A DNA stretch of 64,000 nucleotides from contig NZ_CP016793.1 in assembly GCF_001701025.1 (NCBI RefSeq), positions 5,828,001-5,892,000 on the forward strand, read 5' to 3'. Made by a program: the position numbers and the translations under genes. Under the pieces are notes generated by a model. The model made no database searches, was not told the origin of the DNA, and saw only the letters and a program-made list of their open reading frames with translations. The stretch is from Lentzea guizhouensis (GTDB taxonomy: Bacteria > Actinomycetota > Actinomycetes > Mycobacteriales > Pseudonocardiaceae). This document shows positions 8,603 through 17,537 of this stretch, piece after piece. Position 1 is the stretch's first letter. Every line of letters starts with the position of its first letter.

Positions 8603-10269
8603 CGCGGCTGGCGCTCGCGGCGGATCGTGATGCGCTTGCCCTTGATCGTCGCGTCGCGCAGCTGCTCGATCACGCTGTTCGCTTCCGGGCCCGGCACCTC
8701 GACCAGGGAGAAGCGGTCCGCGATCTCGATCGCGCCGATGTCGCGGCCCTTCAGGGTCGTCTCGCCGGTGATGGCGCCCACGATGTCCTGCGGGCGGATG
8801 CCCGAGGAGCGGCCAGCGCCGAGGAACAGCCTCGTCATGCCCTCGGACGGGCCGCGGCGTTCGCGGCGGGGGCCTGCCGGGGCACCGTCGCGGCGCGGGC
8901 GGTCCTCGCGCGGGCGGACCTCGGGGATCTCCTCCTCGTCGGCGGCGGCACCGGAGGCCTCGTGAGCGAGCTTCACGGCGGCGAGCGCGATGTCCATCAC
9001 GTCGAACTCGTCGGCGAGGGTCTCGACGACCACGCGGAAGCGCGAGAGGTCGTCCTCCATCAGCGACTCCTGCAGCGACGAGCGGGTGAGCTCCAGCTGG
9101 CGGGCGCGCAGGTCGGCGACCGTCGGCACCTTCTCCATCGGGATCTTGGTCTTGGTGACGCGCTCGATCGTCTTGAGCATCGAGTTCTCGCGCGGCTCGA
9201 CCAGCGTGATCGCGACGCCCTCACGGCCCGCGCGGCCGACCCGGCCGATGCGGTGCGTGTAGGCCTCGGGCGCGGACGGCACGTTGTAGTTCACGACGTG
9301 CGTGAGCTGCTCGATGTCGAGGCCACGCGCGGCCACGTCGGTGGCGACCAGCAGGTCGGCGGTGCCGGAGCGCAGGCGGGCCATGACCCGGTCGCGCTGC
9401 TCCTGGCTGATGCCGCCGTGCAGCGACTCGGCGCGGTAGCCGCGGCCGTTCAACGTCTCGGTGAGCTGGTCGACCTCGTCACGCGTGCGGCAGAACACGA
9501 CAGCGGCGGTCGGTGCCTCCACGTCCAGCACGCGGCCCAGCGCGGCCGGCTTGTGCTCGCGGCGCACGAGGTACGCGGTCTGCCGGACGCGGGGTGCCTC
9601 GCCCGGCTCGGTCTTCTCGCGCTCGATCTGGATCAGCACCGGCTCGCGCAGGTGGCTCTTGGCCATGCGGTCGATTCGCGGCGGCATCGTGGCCGAGAAC
9701 AGCACGGTCTGCCGGTCGGCCGGGGTCTCGGTGAGGATCGCGTCGATGTCCTCCGCGAAGCCCATGTCGAGCATCTCGTCGGCCTCGTCGAGCACGACGA
9801 CCTGCAGGTCGCCGAGCTGGAGCGTGCCGCGCTGCAGGTGGTCGATCGCGCGGCCGGGGGTCGCGACCACCACGTCGATGCCGCGGGACAGCTCGCGCAG
9901 CTGGCGGCCGATGGGCTGGCCGCCGTAGATCGGGAGCACGCGCGTGCCCAGGTGGCGTCCGTAGCGGTGGACCGCCTCGGACACCTGCACGGCCAGCTCA
10001 CGGGTCGGGGCGAGCACGAGAGCCAGCGGCTTCTCGCCCTTGCCGATCCGGTCGGCGATGCGTTCGAGCAGCGGCAGCGCGAACGCCGCCGTCTTGCCGG
10101 TGCCCGTGGCCGCCTGGCCCAGCAGGTCGTTGCCCGCGAGCAGGGGCGGGATCGCTTCGCTCTGGATCGGCGTCGGCTCCTCGTAGCCCAGCGTGGTGAG
10201 TGCGTTGAGGATGTCGGGCCGCAGCCCCAGGTCGGCGAAACCGTTGTCGGCGGTGGTCATGGCGCACAT
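8599..10269 (-). CDS. DEAD-box ATP-dependent RNA helicase with C-terminal RNA-binding domain
   Basis: 556 residues from ATG 10269; a second in-frame ATG at 10260 (MTTADNGF) is an equally good start. All hallmark motifs are present: Q motif (EEPTPIQSEAIPPLL), motif I AATGTGKT, PTRELA, DEAD in VLDEADEMLDMGF, SAT, and motif VI HRIGRVGRAGREG. The C-terminal 75 residues (TRLFLGAGRSSGI through the end) form a DbpA/CsdA-type RNA-binding domain. Closest in layout to DeaD/CsdA helicases, which remodel rRNA and structured mRNA, often in the cold. An acidic/arginine linker (EEIPEVRPREDRPRRDG) precedes the C-domain. Confidence 0.95.
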   Translation of the reverse strand: MCAMTTADNGFADLGLRPDILNALTTLGYEEPTPIQSEAIPPLLAGNDLLGQAATGTGKTAAFALPLLERIADRIGKGEKPLALVLAPTRELAVQVSEAVHRYGRHLGTRVLPIYGGQPIGRQLRELSRGIDVVVATPGRAIDHLQRGTLQLGDLQVVVLDEADEMLDMGFAEDIDAILTETPADRQTVLFSATMPPRIDRMAKSHLREPVLIQIEREKTEPGEAPRVRQTAYLVRREHKPAALGRVLDVEAPTAAVVFCRTRDEVDQLTETLNGRGYRAESLHGGISQEQRDRVMARLRSGTADLLVATDVAARGLDIEQLTHVVNYNVPSAPEAYTHRIGRVGRAGREGVAITLVEPRENSMLKTIERVTKTKIPMEKVPTVADLRARQLELTRSSLQESLMEDDLSRFRVVVETLADEFDVMDIALAAVKLAHEASGAAADEEEIPEVRPREDRPRRDGAPAGPRRERRGPSEGMTRLFLGAGRSSGIRPQDIVGAITGETTLKGRDIGAIEIADRFSLVEVPGPEANSVIEQLRDATIKGKRITIRRERQPR

Positions 10270-10337
10270 CTTCCCCCACGGGCGCTCGTCTCACCCGACT
10301 AGGTCCGCTCGCCGCCGCGCGAACGCCGGATGGGAGA

Positions 10338-10395
10338 ATCACCCCGAGGCCGCGCAGGCCTGTTCTTCCAGGCCTGGTCCCGGCCTCGGGGTGAT
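10338..10395. terminator. Strong nested hairpin terminator
   Basis: Perfect 15-bp arms ATCACCCCGAGGCCG (10338-10352) and CGGCCTCGGGGTGAT (10381-10395). Inside are two copies of the self-complementary CAGGCCTG (10355-10362 and 10369-10376), giving a second stem. It begins 6 bp beyond the stop of the reverse-strand glycosidase/phosphoesterase gene and so most likely terminates it, insulating the helicase promoter at about 10270-10337. Confidence 0.8.
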
Positions 10396-10401
10396 CACCT
10401 C

Positions 10402-13400
10402 CTACCGGCGCGCCGCCGTCACTTCCGCCTTCGTGGTCACGCCGTTGACTGTGACCGCGATCTCCACCTGTCCTGACCGGACAGCCGTGAGCACGCGGGT
10501 GTCCGGGTCGAACCACGCCACGTGCCACGGCCGCAGCCCGTGCGGCTTGCCGATGTGGAGGTTCCCGGAACCGCTCCAGGTCGCCGCCACCGGGTAGTCG
10601 AGCGGCACGGTCCTGGTGCCCTGCCGGATCGTGGCGCCGATCTTCGCCTGGCCGCGCACGGTCGCGGGTGCGTTGAGCGCCAACGAGTCCACGTGCGGCC
10701 GGATCTCCGCCTTCACCTCGCGATCGGTGACGCCCACGAGCGTCCAGCCGGTGAACCCGCCCGCCTCGGCCGGTGCCTTGCCGGAGTTGCCGTTGACCAA
10801 GTACGGCACGCCGTCCACTTCGGACGCGAAGAACCCGCCGACGTGGCCGCCGATGAACGTGGCCCTGCCGTCGGCCGACAGCAGCTCCTCGAAGTACTCC
10901 GCCTCCATCCGGTCGGACAGCTGGCTGGTGCGCGCCGGCGTGGGGTCGCGCGGCGGGTGGTGCATCATCACGACCGTCTGGCCGGGCGCGGTGCCGAGTG
11001 CCCGCTTGAGCATCGCCACCTGGTCGAAGCCGCCGCCCCGCAGCGTGCCGGTGGACGAGTCGAGCAGCACGAACCGGGTGCCCCTGTGGTCGAACGTGCG
11101 GTTGGTGGCGCCGAACTCGCGGCGGAAGTTGTCGATCGTGCCGGGTCCCATGATCTCGTGGTTGCCGGGCACGTAGTACCAGGGGAAGTCGCCCAGCTCC
11201 TCGGTCAGCACCCGGCGGGCCAGCGCGAGGTCCGCGGGCGAGGCCTCGTCGACCAGGTCGCCGTTGACCACGACGAACTCCGCGCCGGACGCCTTGATCT
11301 CCCGCATGGTCCTGCGCGCCGACTTCACCAGGTCGCTGTCCGGTGCCCGCGCGACGAACTGCGCGTCCGACATGACCGCGAACTTCCAGCCCGCGGCCGG
11401 TCCGACGACCTCCTCACGCGGCTCGCTCGCCGGTGGCAGCGTGACGGCGGGCGGGACCCGTGCGGTGATGTCGTCGACGACCACCTCGCCGGTGTACGAG
11501 CGGTCGGCCTTCGTCTCGATCGTGTAGAAGCGGTTGACCGTGATGGGGAACTTCAGTTCGCCCGGAACCGGGACGGAGAGCTGTCTCCACCCGTTCCAGG
11601 TGATGTACGGGCCGTAGAGCGACCTCGACTGGCCGCTCGCGTCGGTGACCGTGAACGCCGTCCACTCGCCCTTGCCCGCGCCGTGCACCCAGGCGGCGAG
11701 CTCCAGCGGTTGTCCGTTGACCTGCAACGGTTTCGGCGGCACCGCGTAGGCCGTGCGCGTGCCGGTCGACTGGGTGAAGTCGTAGCTGAGCCGGAGTCCG
11801 CCGCCGGTGTGGCCGTTCGGCTCCGGCGTGACCGCACCGGTCGCGCGCGCCGAGCCGAAGGTCCACCGTGGAGCGTCGTCGAAGGTCGCCAGCGGTTCGT
11901 CGACGGCGCCGACGGTGACCGCGGCCTGGGTCTCCTGGCCCTGCGCCCTGATCCTGACCGTGGTGGCACCGGTCCGCTTCGCGACGATCTGCAGGTCGGG
12001 CGTGATGTCGATGACCGACCGGTCGTAGCTGAGGTCGAGGTCGGCGCGGTCGATCTTCGCACTGTACCCGTCCGCGTCGAACCCGTTGACCTGCAACGGT
12101 TTGCGCTCGTCGACGCCGAGGCTGACCCTCGGGGTGGCCGGCGCGATCCTGGTGAGCTCGCCGAGCACGGTGAGGTCGACCGACCTGCTCACCGAGCCCT
12201 GGAACGCGGTGAACGTCGCCCTGCCCGAGCGCGGTGCCGCGTGGAAGGTGTCGCCGATCGCCCAGCCGCCGGTGGCGCGGGTGCGGTGCGGGCTGCTCGC
12301 CGGGCCGAACGTCTCGTCGTGGCCGTTGACCGTGATCCTGCGCGTCATGCCGGGGAAGACCCGCTGGTCACCCGGCTGAACGTGGAAGCCGGTGAGCCTG
12401 CCGGTGCCCGGTGGCGCGTAGAGCGCGAGCCCGTTGGGGACGGGGCGCTGACCGCCGTCCGACGGCGTGTTGACGACCTTGAGCTCCGTGGTCCCGGGCT
12501 CACGGGCGAGCATGGTCGACGAGCCGCCGCCGTCGAGGTTGAGCGCGTTGTGGGCGCCCAGCTCGATCATGGCGTCGGCGAGGTCCCTGAGGTTCAGGCC
12601 CAGCAGGAACGCGCCCTGCCGCCCGTCGACCGTCAGCACGACCATCTTCTTGCCGTCCTGCGAGAACCCGACCGCGGTCCGCGGGTGCAACGGGTCGGCG
12701 GGCGCCACGTTCCTGCCGTCCTCGACCAACAGCTGCCTGCCGCCGATCGCGGTGACCGGCCGGCTGCCGTCGCTGGTCCTGCTCACGTAGGTCACCTCGA
12801 CGCGGTCACCCGGCTTGAGCTGCTTGAGCGTGTCGGCGCCCTGGTCGCGCCCGACGAGCGCGTAGCCGCTGACGGGCCGGTCGCTCGGGCTGCCGACGGA
12901 CTCGACGACGTCGTCGGTGACGATGACCTCGGCCGTGTTGGCGGCCCCCTGCACGGCGCGAGCCCGGGAGTAGCTGCCCCACAACGGGTTGAAGACGCCG
13001 ATGCCGTTCACGTCGATCCGCGCGCTGTTGAGCTGCGTGATCTTGTGGACGCCGTTCAACGTCCCCTCGAAGAACGTCTCCATGACGCTGCCGACCCCGG
13101 CCGCGTCGATGCCGACCGCGCGCCCCTGCCCGGACTTCACGAGCCGGCCGTCCTTGACACCGACCCCTTCGGGAGCGTTCGAGTTGTTGATGTCGAAGAA
13201 GTCGCCGTTGATCGCCGCGACCGCCCGCGGGGTCTGCTCGCTGAGCGGCTTGGCCCGCGCCACGGTGCCGGGGTCGACGTACCCGACCCTGGTGCCCTTG
13301 GTGAGGTCGATCGAGAGGGCGTCGCCGCGGATCCACCCACCGGACCCGCCGGGCTCGTACCAGTCGAACGAGCTGAGGGTGACGCCGGGCGCGACCGGAC

Positions 13401-13506
13401 TCGTGGTCCGCTCAGTCTCGATGCGTCGGCTGATGTCCGCGTGAGCGGGGTACACGGGCGTCAGTACGACCGCGGCGATGGCCACCGCAAGTGCGCGTCT
13501 CGTCAC
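10402..13506 (-). CDS. Secreted phosphodiester glycosidase (NAGPA-like) fused to metallophosphoesterase
   Basis: 1034 residues from GTG 13506, chosen because it gives a signal peptide at once (TRRALAVAIAAVVLTPVYPAHA). Residues about 30-370 are a NAGPA/phosphodiester glycosidase domain (VAAINGDFFDINNSNAPEG; ALNLDGGGSSTML), the fold that removes N-acetylglucosamine from phosphodiesters and occurs in bacterial surface-polymer proteins. A beta-rich middle section follows. Residues about 740-980 are a calcineurin-type phosphoesterase with metal-binding signatures SDAQF, VVNGDLVDE, YVPGNHEI, VMMHHPP and GGHVGGF. The two activities would fit stepwise removal of sugar-phosphates from wall teichoic-type polymers or exopolysaccharide; this is an inference. 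Divergent from the GH16 gene. Confidence 0.88.
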   Translation of the reverse strand: MTRRALAVAIAAVVLTPVYPAHADISRRIETERTTSPVAPGVTLSSFDWYEPGGSGGWIRGDALSIDLTKGTRVGYVDPGTVARAKPLSEQTPRAVAAINGDFFDINNSNAPEGVGVKDGRLVKSGQGRAVGIDAAGVGSVMETFFEGTLNGVHKITQLNSARIDVNGIGVFNPLWGSYSRARAVQGAANTAEVIVTDDVVESVGSPSDRPVSGYALVGRDQGADTLKQLKPGDRVEVTYVSRTSDGSRPVTAIGGRQLLVEDGRNVAPADPLHPRTAVGFSQDGKKMVVLTVDGRQGAFLLGLNLRDLADAMIELGAHNALNLDGGGSSTMLAREPGTTELKVVNTPSDGGQRPVPNGLALYAPPGTGRLTGFHVQPGDQRVFPGMTRRITVNGHDETFGPASSPHRTRATGGWAIGDTFHAAPRSGRATFTAFQGSVSRSVDLTVLGELTRIAPATPRVSLGVDERKPLQVNGFDADGYSAKIDRADLDLSYDRSVIDITPDLQIVAKRTGATTVRIRAQGQETQAAVTVGAVDEPLATFDDAPRWTFGSARATGAVTPEPNGHTGGGLRLSYDFTQSTGTRTAYAVPPKPLQVNGQPLELAAWVHGAGKGEWTAFTVTDASGQSRSLYGPYITWNGWRQLSVPVPGELKFPITVNRFYTIETKADRSYTGEVVVDDITARVPPAVTLPPASEPREEVVGPAAGWKFAVMSDAQFVARAPDSDLVKSARRTMREIKASGAEFVVVNGDLVDEASPADLALARRVLTEELGDFPWYYVPGNHEIMGPGTIDNFRREFGATNRTFDHRGTRFVLLDSSTGTLRGGGFDQVAMLKRALGTAPGQTVVMMHHPPRDPTPARTSQLSDRMEAEYFEELLSADGRATFIGGHVGGFFASEVDGVPYLVNGNSGKAPAEAGGFTGWTLVGVTDREVKAEIRPHVDSLALNAPATVRGQAKIGATIRQGTRTVPLDYPVAATWSGSGNLHIGKPHGLRPWHVAWFDPDTRVLTAVRSGQVEIAVTVNGVTTKAEVTAARR

Positions 13507-13798
13507 AGCTGGTGAACCTAGCTTGGCCCGGTGAAGAAAGGCCCAACGGACCGGGCCTCCGCCGGGTCGCTGTGGTGTCGGCGAGGTCGGCTTGCCTGTG
13601 GTCTGGACCTGTTTCCCGTGGTTTTCCCGCTCAACTCCGGTTGACTGGCTCCAAACCTGCTGGTCACGCTCAAGATCATCTGAGAGCGCTCCCATATGAC
13701 AAGAACCTGAAAACCTTTACACGTTGACCGAGAGTCACGGCGCGACAACACTTCCGAACCACTGGGCGCACAACTAAACACCCGGAAAGGTCGGTTCG
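13507..13798. other. Divergent promoter region (292 bp)
   Basis: Non-coding space between the phosphoesterase gene (leftward) and the GH16 gene (rightward). It becomes AT-richer after 13680. It contains the CebR-like operator listed separately and the GH16 RBS (GGAAAGG near 13783). No small gene is supported. Confidence 0.6.
13681..13694. promoter_or_regulatory. CebR-like LacI-family operator
   Basis: TGAGAGCGCTCCCA differs at one base from the published actinomycete CebR box TGGGAGCGCTCCCA. CebR is a cellobiose/cello-oligosaccharide-responsive LacI-family repressor. The site lies 105 bp upstream of the GH16 start and 175 bp upstream of the divergent phosphoesterase start, so it could control either. 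No cebR gene is in this window. Confidence 0.65.
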
Positions 13799-15019
13799 AT
13801 GCATCGACGCATCGGGACGGCCCTTGCCGCCGCCTTGATGGTGGCCGCAGGGATGACCGTCGCCACCACCAGCCAAGCTCCCCCTGCCAACGCGGCGGTG
13901 ACCTGGGCCGACGAGTTCAACGCCCCCGCAGGCACCGGTGTCGACGGCGGCAAGTGGCAAATGGAAGTGGGCAACAACAACGGCAACAACCGAGAGCACC
14001 AGTGGTACCAGGCGGGTACCTCCAACGCGGCGCACGACGGCCAGGGCAACCTCGTCATCACCGCCAAGAAGGAGAACCCAGGCAACTACAACTGCTGGTA
14101 CGGCCGGTGTCAGTACACCTCGGCCCGCATCAACACCGCGGGCAAGTTCACCCAGACCTACGGCCGCTTCGAAGCGCGCATGAAGATGCCGCGCGGCAAG
14201 GGCATCTGGCCGGCGTTCTGGATGCTGGGCGCTGACATCAACACCGGCAACCCGTGGCCGGGTTCCGGCGAGATCGACATCATGGAGTTCCTGGGACACC
14301 AGACGAACACCGTGTACGGCACCATCCACGGTCCGGGCTACAGCGGTGCCGGTGGCCTGTCCCACCAGTATAACGGCCCGAACTTCTCCGACGGCTTCCA
14401 CAACTTCGCCGTCGACTGGAAGCCGGGCGAGATCACGTGGTCCGTCGACGGCCAGGTCTACGGCCGCAAGACGGCAGCCGACCTCGGTGGCCGCCAGTGG
14501 GTGTTCAACAAGCCGTTCTTCATCATCATCAACCTCGCGGTCGGTGGTGAGTGGCCCGGCTACCCGGACGCCAGCACGACGTTCCCGCAGCAGCTCGTGA
14601 TCGACTGGGTCCGCGTCTCCAACGACAGCCCGCCCGCCGGCGGTGGCTCGGAGATCCGCGGCATCGGCGGCAAGTGCCTCGACGTGCCCTGGGCCAACAC
14701 GGCCAACGGCACGCCCATCCAGGTCGTCGGCTGCAACGGCAACGCGGCCCAGAAGTGGAGCCGTCCCGGTGACGGCACCATCCGCGCGCTGGGCAAGTGC
14801 CTCGACGTCAACGGCGGCGGAACGGCGAACGGCACGGTGGTCCAGCTCTGGGACTGCAACGGGTCACCTGCCCAGCAGTGGGCCGTCAGCGGGGCACAGG
14901 ACATCGTGAACCCGCAGGCCAACAAGTGCCTGGACACCATCGGAGGCTCCTCGGCCGACGGCACGAGGACCCACATCTGGGACTGCCTGGGTGTGGCCAG
15001 CCAGAAGTGGCAGGTCTGA
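13799..15019 (+). CDS. Secreted GH16 endo-beta-1,3-glucanase with C-terminal ricin-type lectin domain
   Basis: 406 residues, ATG with RBS GGAAAGG. Signal peptide about residues 1-32 (HRRIGTALAAALMVAAGM, cleavage after NAA). The GH16 domain spans about 33-275 with the catalytic signature GEIDIMEF: nucleophile Glu158, Asp160, acid/base Glu163. WPAFWML and the C-terminal PQQLVIDWVRV strand are typical of laminarinases. Residues about 283-406 form a beta-trefoil with repeated GKCLDV and QxW units (AQKW, AQQW, SQKW), i.e. CBM13/ricin B-like. The enzyme should cut fungal or algal beta-1,3-glucan outside the cell. The upstream CebR-like box suggests induction by beta-glucan breakdown products. Confidence 0.95.
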   Translation: MHRRIGTALAAALMVAAGMTVATTSQAPPANAAVTWADEFNAPAGTGVDGGKWQMEVGNNNGNNREHQWYQAGTSNAAHDGQGNLVITAKKENPGNYNCWYGRCQYTSARINTAGKFTQTYGRFEARMKMPRGKGIWPAFWMLGADINTGNPWPGSGEIDIMEFLGHQTNTVYGTIHGPGYSGAGGLSHQYNGPNFSDGFHNFAVDWKPGEITWSVDGQVYGRKTAADLGGRQWVFNKPFFIIINLAVGGEWPGYPDASTTFPQQLVIDWVRVSNDSPPAGGGSEIRGIGGKCLDVPWANTANGTPIQVVGCNGNAAQKWSRPGDGTIRALGKCLDVNGGGTANGTVVQLWDCNGSPAQQWAVSGAQDIVNPQANKCLDTIGGSSADGTRTHIWDCLGVASQKWQV

Positions 15020-15062
15020 TCTGAGGGTCTCCTCGCGGGTTGCGCATGGCCCGTGAGGACGT

Positions 15063-15106
15063 GAGCTGGACGCGACCCCCGCGGCGGACGGGTTCGCGTC
15101 CAGCTC
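15063..15106. terminator. Hairpin terminator after GH16 gene
   Basis: GAGCTGGACGCGA (15063-15075) pairs perfectly with TCGCGTCCAGCTC (15094-15106). It lies 44 bp after the GH16 stop and 8 bp beyond the stop of the convergent cyclodeaminase-like gene, so it may serve both. Confidence 0.75.
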
Positions 15107-15113
15107 CTCGGTC

Positions 15114-15971
15114 TCAGGCCAGGAGCCTCGCGACCGCCCAGTCCTGCACGGCCACGCCGACCGACTTGAACACGGTCCGCCCCTGCCTCAGCGGCGGGTT
15201 CCCCAGCGCCGCCCCCAGCTCCACCAGCGACTCCAGCTTGAGCACCCCGGACCGCACCGCCCGGATGATCTCGCCGGCCTCGCTCAGCGCCGCCTCGACC
15301 TGGTCCACCACCACGACCTCGGCGCTCGCCAGCAGTTCCTCCGGCAGCTCCCGCATCACCGGCCGGTACGACCCGATGGCGTTGACGTGCACGCGTTCCT
15401 TGAGCGCGCCGACGTCGAACAACGGCACCGTCGCCGCCGTCGCGCAACACACCACGTCCGCCTGCGCCACCGCCTCGTCGGCGTTGACGGCCACGTCCAG
15501 CACGGTGTCCGGCAGCTCGTCCCGCAGGCCCTCCACCAACGCCTCGGCGCGTGCCGGGTTCCGGTTGAACACCACCAGCTTCTTGAGCGGCCGCACCGCG
15601 TGCACCGCCCGCACCTGGTCCGCCGCCTGCGCCCCGGCCCCCAGCAACGCCAGCTGGTCGGCGTCCTCGTCGGCCAGCAGGTCCGTCGCCACCCCGACCA
15701 CCGCGCCGGTCCGCAACGTCGTCAACGGCACCGCGTCCGCCGCGAACTGCCCGTCCGGGTGCGAGAACACGACGGTCCCCGCGATCACCGGGTCCCGCTC
15801 GACCTCGATGCTGACGACCTTCACCGCGGTCGACGCCGTCGGCCGGTGGTGCACGGCCATGACCAGCGACCGGCTCTCCCCGAAGGCGTGGCGGGGCGGA
15901 AGGTCGAACTCACCCGCGGTGAGGCCGACGAACGCTGCGCGGACGGCGTCGATCGCCGCGGGCATGGTCAT
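15114..15971 (-). CDS. Ornithine cyclodeaminase/mu-crystallin family protein
   Basis: 285 residues starting MTMPAAIDAVRAAF. A Rossmann NAD(P)-binding core is evident in LALLGAGAQAADQVRAV (about residues 105-122), followed by VVFNRNPARAEAL and ADVVCCATAATVPLF. HVNAIGSYRP is a family signature. Members include ornithine cyclodeaminase, alanine dehydrogenase and imine reductases, so the substrate is open. It is somewhat short at the N-terminus (typical length 310-330), and a start further upstream within 15972-16004 is not excluded. No amino-acid operon surrounds it; the neighbour is an XRE regulator on the same strand. Confidence 0.85.
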   Translation of the reverse strand: MTMPAAIDAVRAAFVGLTAGEFDLPPRHAFGESRSLVMAVHHRPTASTAVKVVSIEVERDPVIAGTVVFSHPDGQFAADAVPLTTLRTGAVVGVATDLLADEDADQLALLGAGAQAADQVRAVHAVRPLKKLVVFNRNPARAEALVEGLRDELPDTVLDVAVNADEAVAQADVVCCATAATVPLFDVGALKERVHVNAIGSYRPVMRELPEELLASAEVVVVDQVEAALSEAGEIIRAVRSGVLKLESLVELGAALGNPPLRQGRTVFKSVGVAVQDWAVARLLA

Positions 15972-16004
15972 GGTTCGGATGGTAACGACCTGCCGCCGCC
16001 GCCC

Positions 16005-16823
16005 TCAGGCCAGCAGCTGCCCGATCGACCCCAGCGACTCCTCCCGGTCGAGGGCGACGCCGTCGAGCGCCTCCACCACCCGCTGATATGCCGCCACCGC
16101 AGCGGGTTCCTCGACCACGAGGCTCGAGTTCTCGTTCTCCACGAACACGACCGGGTCGTACCGCTCGAACGTCAGCAGGTCGAACGCCCCCGCCAGCCCC
16201 GCGTGCGCCCCGGCCGCCAGCGGGACGACCCGGACCTCGACGTGCGGCCTCCTGGCCAACCGCTGCAGGTGCTGCAGCTGCGCCTCCATCACCTCGTGCC
16301 CGCCGACCGGAGCCAGCAACACCGACTCGTGGACGTAGAACACGCACTGCAACCCGAGCCGCAGCACGACCTGCCGCGCCGTCCTGGCCTCGACCCGCGC
16401 GTCGACCTCGCTCTCCGGCACGTTCGCACCCGCCCGCACCACCGCCCGCGTGTACTCCTGGAGCTGCATCAGGGTGTGCAGGTGCGAGAGCTGCCAGCTG
16501 ACCAGCTTGCGCGCCATGCGCTCGTGCTCGGCCAACGTCCGCTGCCGGATCGGCGCACACGCGCCGTGCTCCTGCCACCAACCCCGCCTGCCGAGGTGCG
16601 GTAAGACCGCGAGGAGGCGGTCACGGTCCTCGGCCGGCGTCCGGCACACGCCCAGCAGCAGCGCCAGGTCGCGTTCGCTCACCCCGGCATCGCCGTTGAT
16701 GAGGTCCACCAGCTTGCGTTCTTCCCAGTCCAACATTTCCGCGATCGCACGTGAGTTCATTCCCGTGTCCGCGATGACCACCCGCAGAACTTCACCGAAC
16801 TCGCGTGCCCTGACGTTCTTCAT
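16005..16823 (-). CDS. XRE-type regulator with DUF5753 (Scr1-like) domain
   Basis: 272 residues from ATG 16823. The N-terminal HTH (FGEVLRVVIADTGMNSRAIAEMLDW ... RKLVDLINGD) spans residues 8-45. Residues about 95-270 match the DUF5753 pattern of actinobacterial regulators (WQLSHLHTLMQLQEYTRAVV, VYHES-like FYVHESVLLAPV, AHAGLAGAFDLLTFERYDPVVFVE). Such genes are abundant in Streptomyces and Pseudonocardiales, usually next to a DUF397 gene; no DUF397 gene is recognisable here. It diverges from a small unknown gene and may bind the palindrome at 16858. Some members act in morphological development or as antitoxin-like proteins. Confidence 0.85.
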   Translation of the reverse strand: MKNVRAREFGEVLRVVIADTGMNSRAIAEMLDWEERKLVDLINGDAGVSERDLALLLGVCRTPAEDRDRLLAVLPHLGRRGWWQEHGACAPIRQRTLAEHERMARKLVSWQLSHLHTLMQLQEYTRAVVRAGANVPESEVDARVEARTARQVVLRLGLQCVFYVHESVLLAPVGGHEVMEAQLQHLQRLARRPHVEVRVVPLAAGAHAGLAGAFDLLTFERYDPVVFVENENSSLVVEEPAAVAAYQRVVEALDGVALDREESLGSIGQLLA

Positions 16824-16857
16824 CGACACGCCTGCACACGCTACGACCAGCGTTATC

Positions 16858-16867
16858 GTTCCGGAAC
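16858..16867. promoter_or_regulatory. Palindrome GTTCCGGAAC in a divergent promoter region
   Basis: A perfect 10-bp palindrome 35 bp upstream of the XRE/DUF5753 start and about 90 bp upstream of the divergent small gene. Its position suits an autoregulatory operator, but a 10-bp palindrome can arise by chance. Confidence 0.35.
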
Positions 16868-16958
16868 ATATCCGCCGCGAGAACACCCGAAAGCGCAGCC
16901 GTTGGAATTCTTCCAAGCCGCAGAATGATTCCATGAGTGAGAACGAGGGGGTTCTGTC

Positions 16959-17213
16959 GTGGCCGCGGAAATCCTGACCGAAGACCTGCTGCGCACATCG
17001 CTGGCCCGGCTGTCGCGGGAGGTCGTCAAGACGCATCCGGAGTTCGGGGAGATGCTCGCCCGGCACATGATGCTGACCTGCGGGCTGGTTCCGGACCCGC
17101 AACGGGCGGCGCACTACCACGAGCTGGGGACGTTGCTCGTTGATCTCGGGCGGCTGTACCTGGCGGAGTCGGAGGAGCTGCGCACGGTTCAGGAAGAACG
17201 CGTCTCGGCGTAG
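16959..17213 (+). CDS. Small hypothetical protein
   Basis: 84 residues from GTG 16959 with a GAGGGGG-type RBS 8 bp upstream. Soluble and helical, with no signal peptide or membrane segment. I do not recognise the family. Features are an Arg/Leu-rich helix (LTEDLLRTSLARLSREVV), a central HPEFGEMLARHMMLTCGL and an acidic C-terminus. It diverges from the DUF5753 regulator, the place where DUF397 proteins often sit, but it lacks the DUF397 tryptophan/serine motifs. Possibly a functional partner of that regulator; this is a guess from position only. Confidence 0.6.
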   Translation: MAAEILTEDLLRTSLARLSREVVKTHPEFGEMLARHMMLTCGLVPDPQRAAHYHELGTLLVDLGRLYLAESEELRTVQEERVSA

Positions 17214-17537
17214 GCGGGCTCGCATCGGAAAACCACTCATCGACTCGTTCAACGGGACCGCGGAGGCCGTGGCCCGCACCGGCGCGGCCCCGGTGTTCGT
17301 CGGCTGCGACCCCCGGCGCGCAAGGCGACGCCGGTGCCGTGACCACCCAGGACGCCGCGCTCGTCGAGAAGTGCGCCTGCTGTCGCAGCACGGTTCGCCG
17401 TCGAAGTGCGTGCAGCACGCTGTGCTTCAACAGCCGCCCTCGACACGCTGCAGGCCGTCGTCCTGTACGCGAAGCTGAAGCGCCGCCGAGTTGGTCACGG
17501 CTTGACGATGCTGGCTAATATCGTTAGCTTTCACGCT
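17214..17537. other. 324-bp region without a convincing gene
   Basis: Short open frames exist on both strands but none has consistent third-position GC bias or a recognisable product. The last 40 bp hold the promoter/operator of the TetR gene. The rest could be a decayed gene; fragments such as FNGTAEAVARTGAAPVF read protein-like but cannot be extended. Confidence 0.4.
17502..17530 (+). promoter_or_regulatory. Promoter and probable TetR operator
   Basis: TTGACG (17502-17507) and TAGCTT (17525-17530) are spaced by 17 bp. The dyad GCTAA-TATCG-TTAGC (17514-17528) overlaps the spacer and -10 element. The transcription start would lie at or next to the ATG at 17538, suggesting a leaderless mRNA. 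The geometry is typical of TetR autorepression; assignment to this gene is inferred. Confidence 0.55.

Noticed and set aside
17214..17537. A DUF397 gene, the expected partner of the DUF5753 regulator
   Set aside because: No frame shows the DUF397 W/S-rich signature or consistent codon bias.
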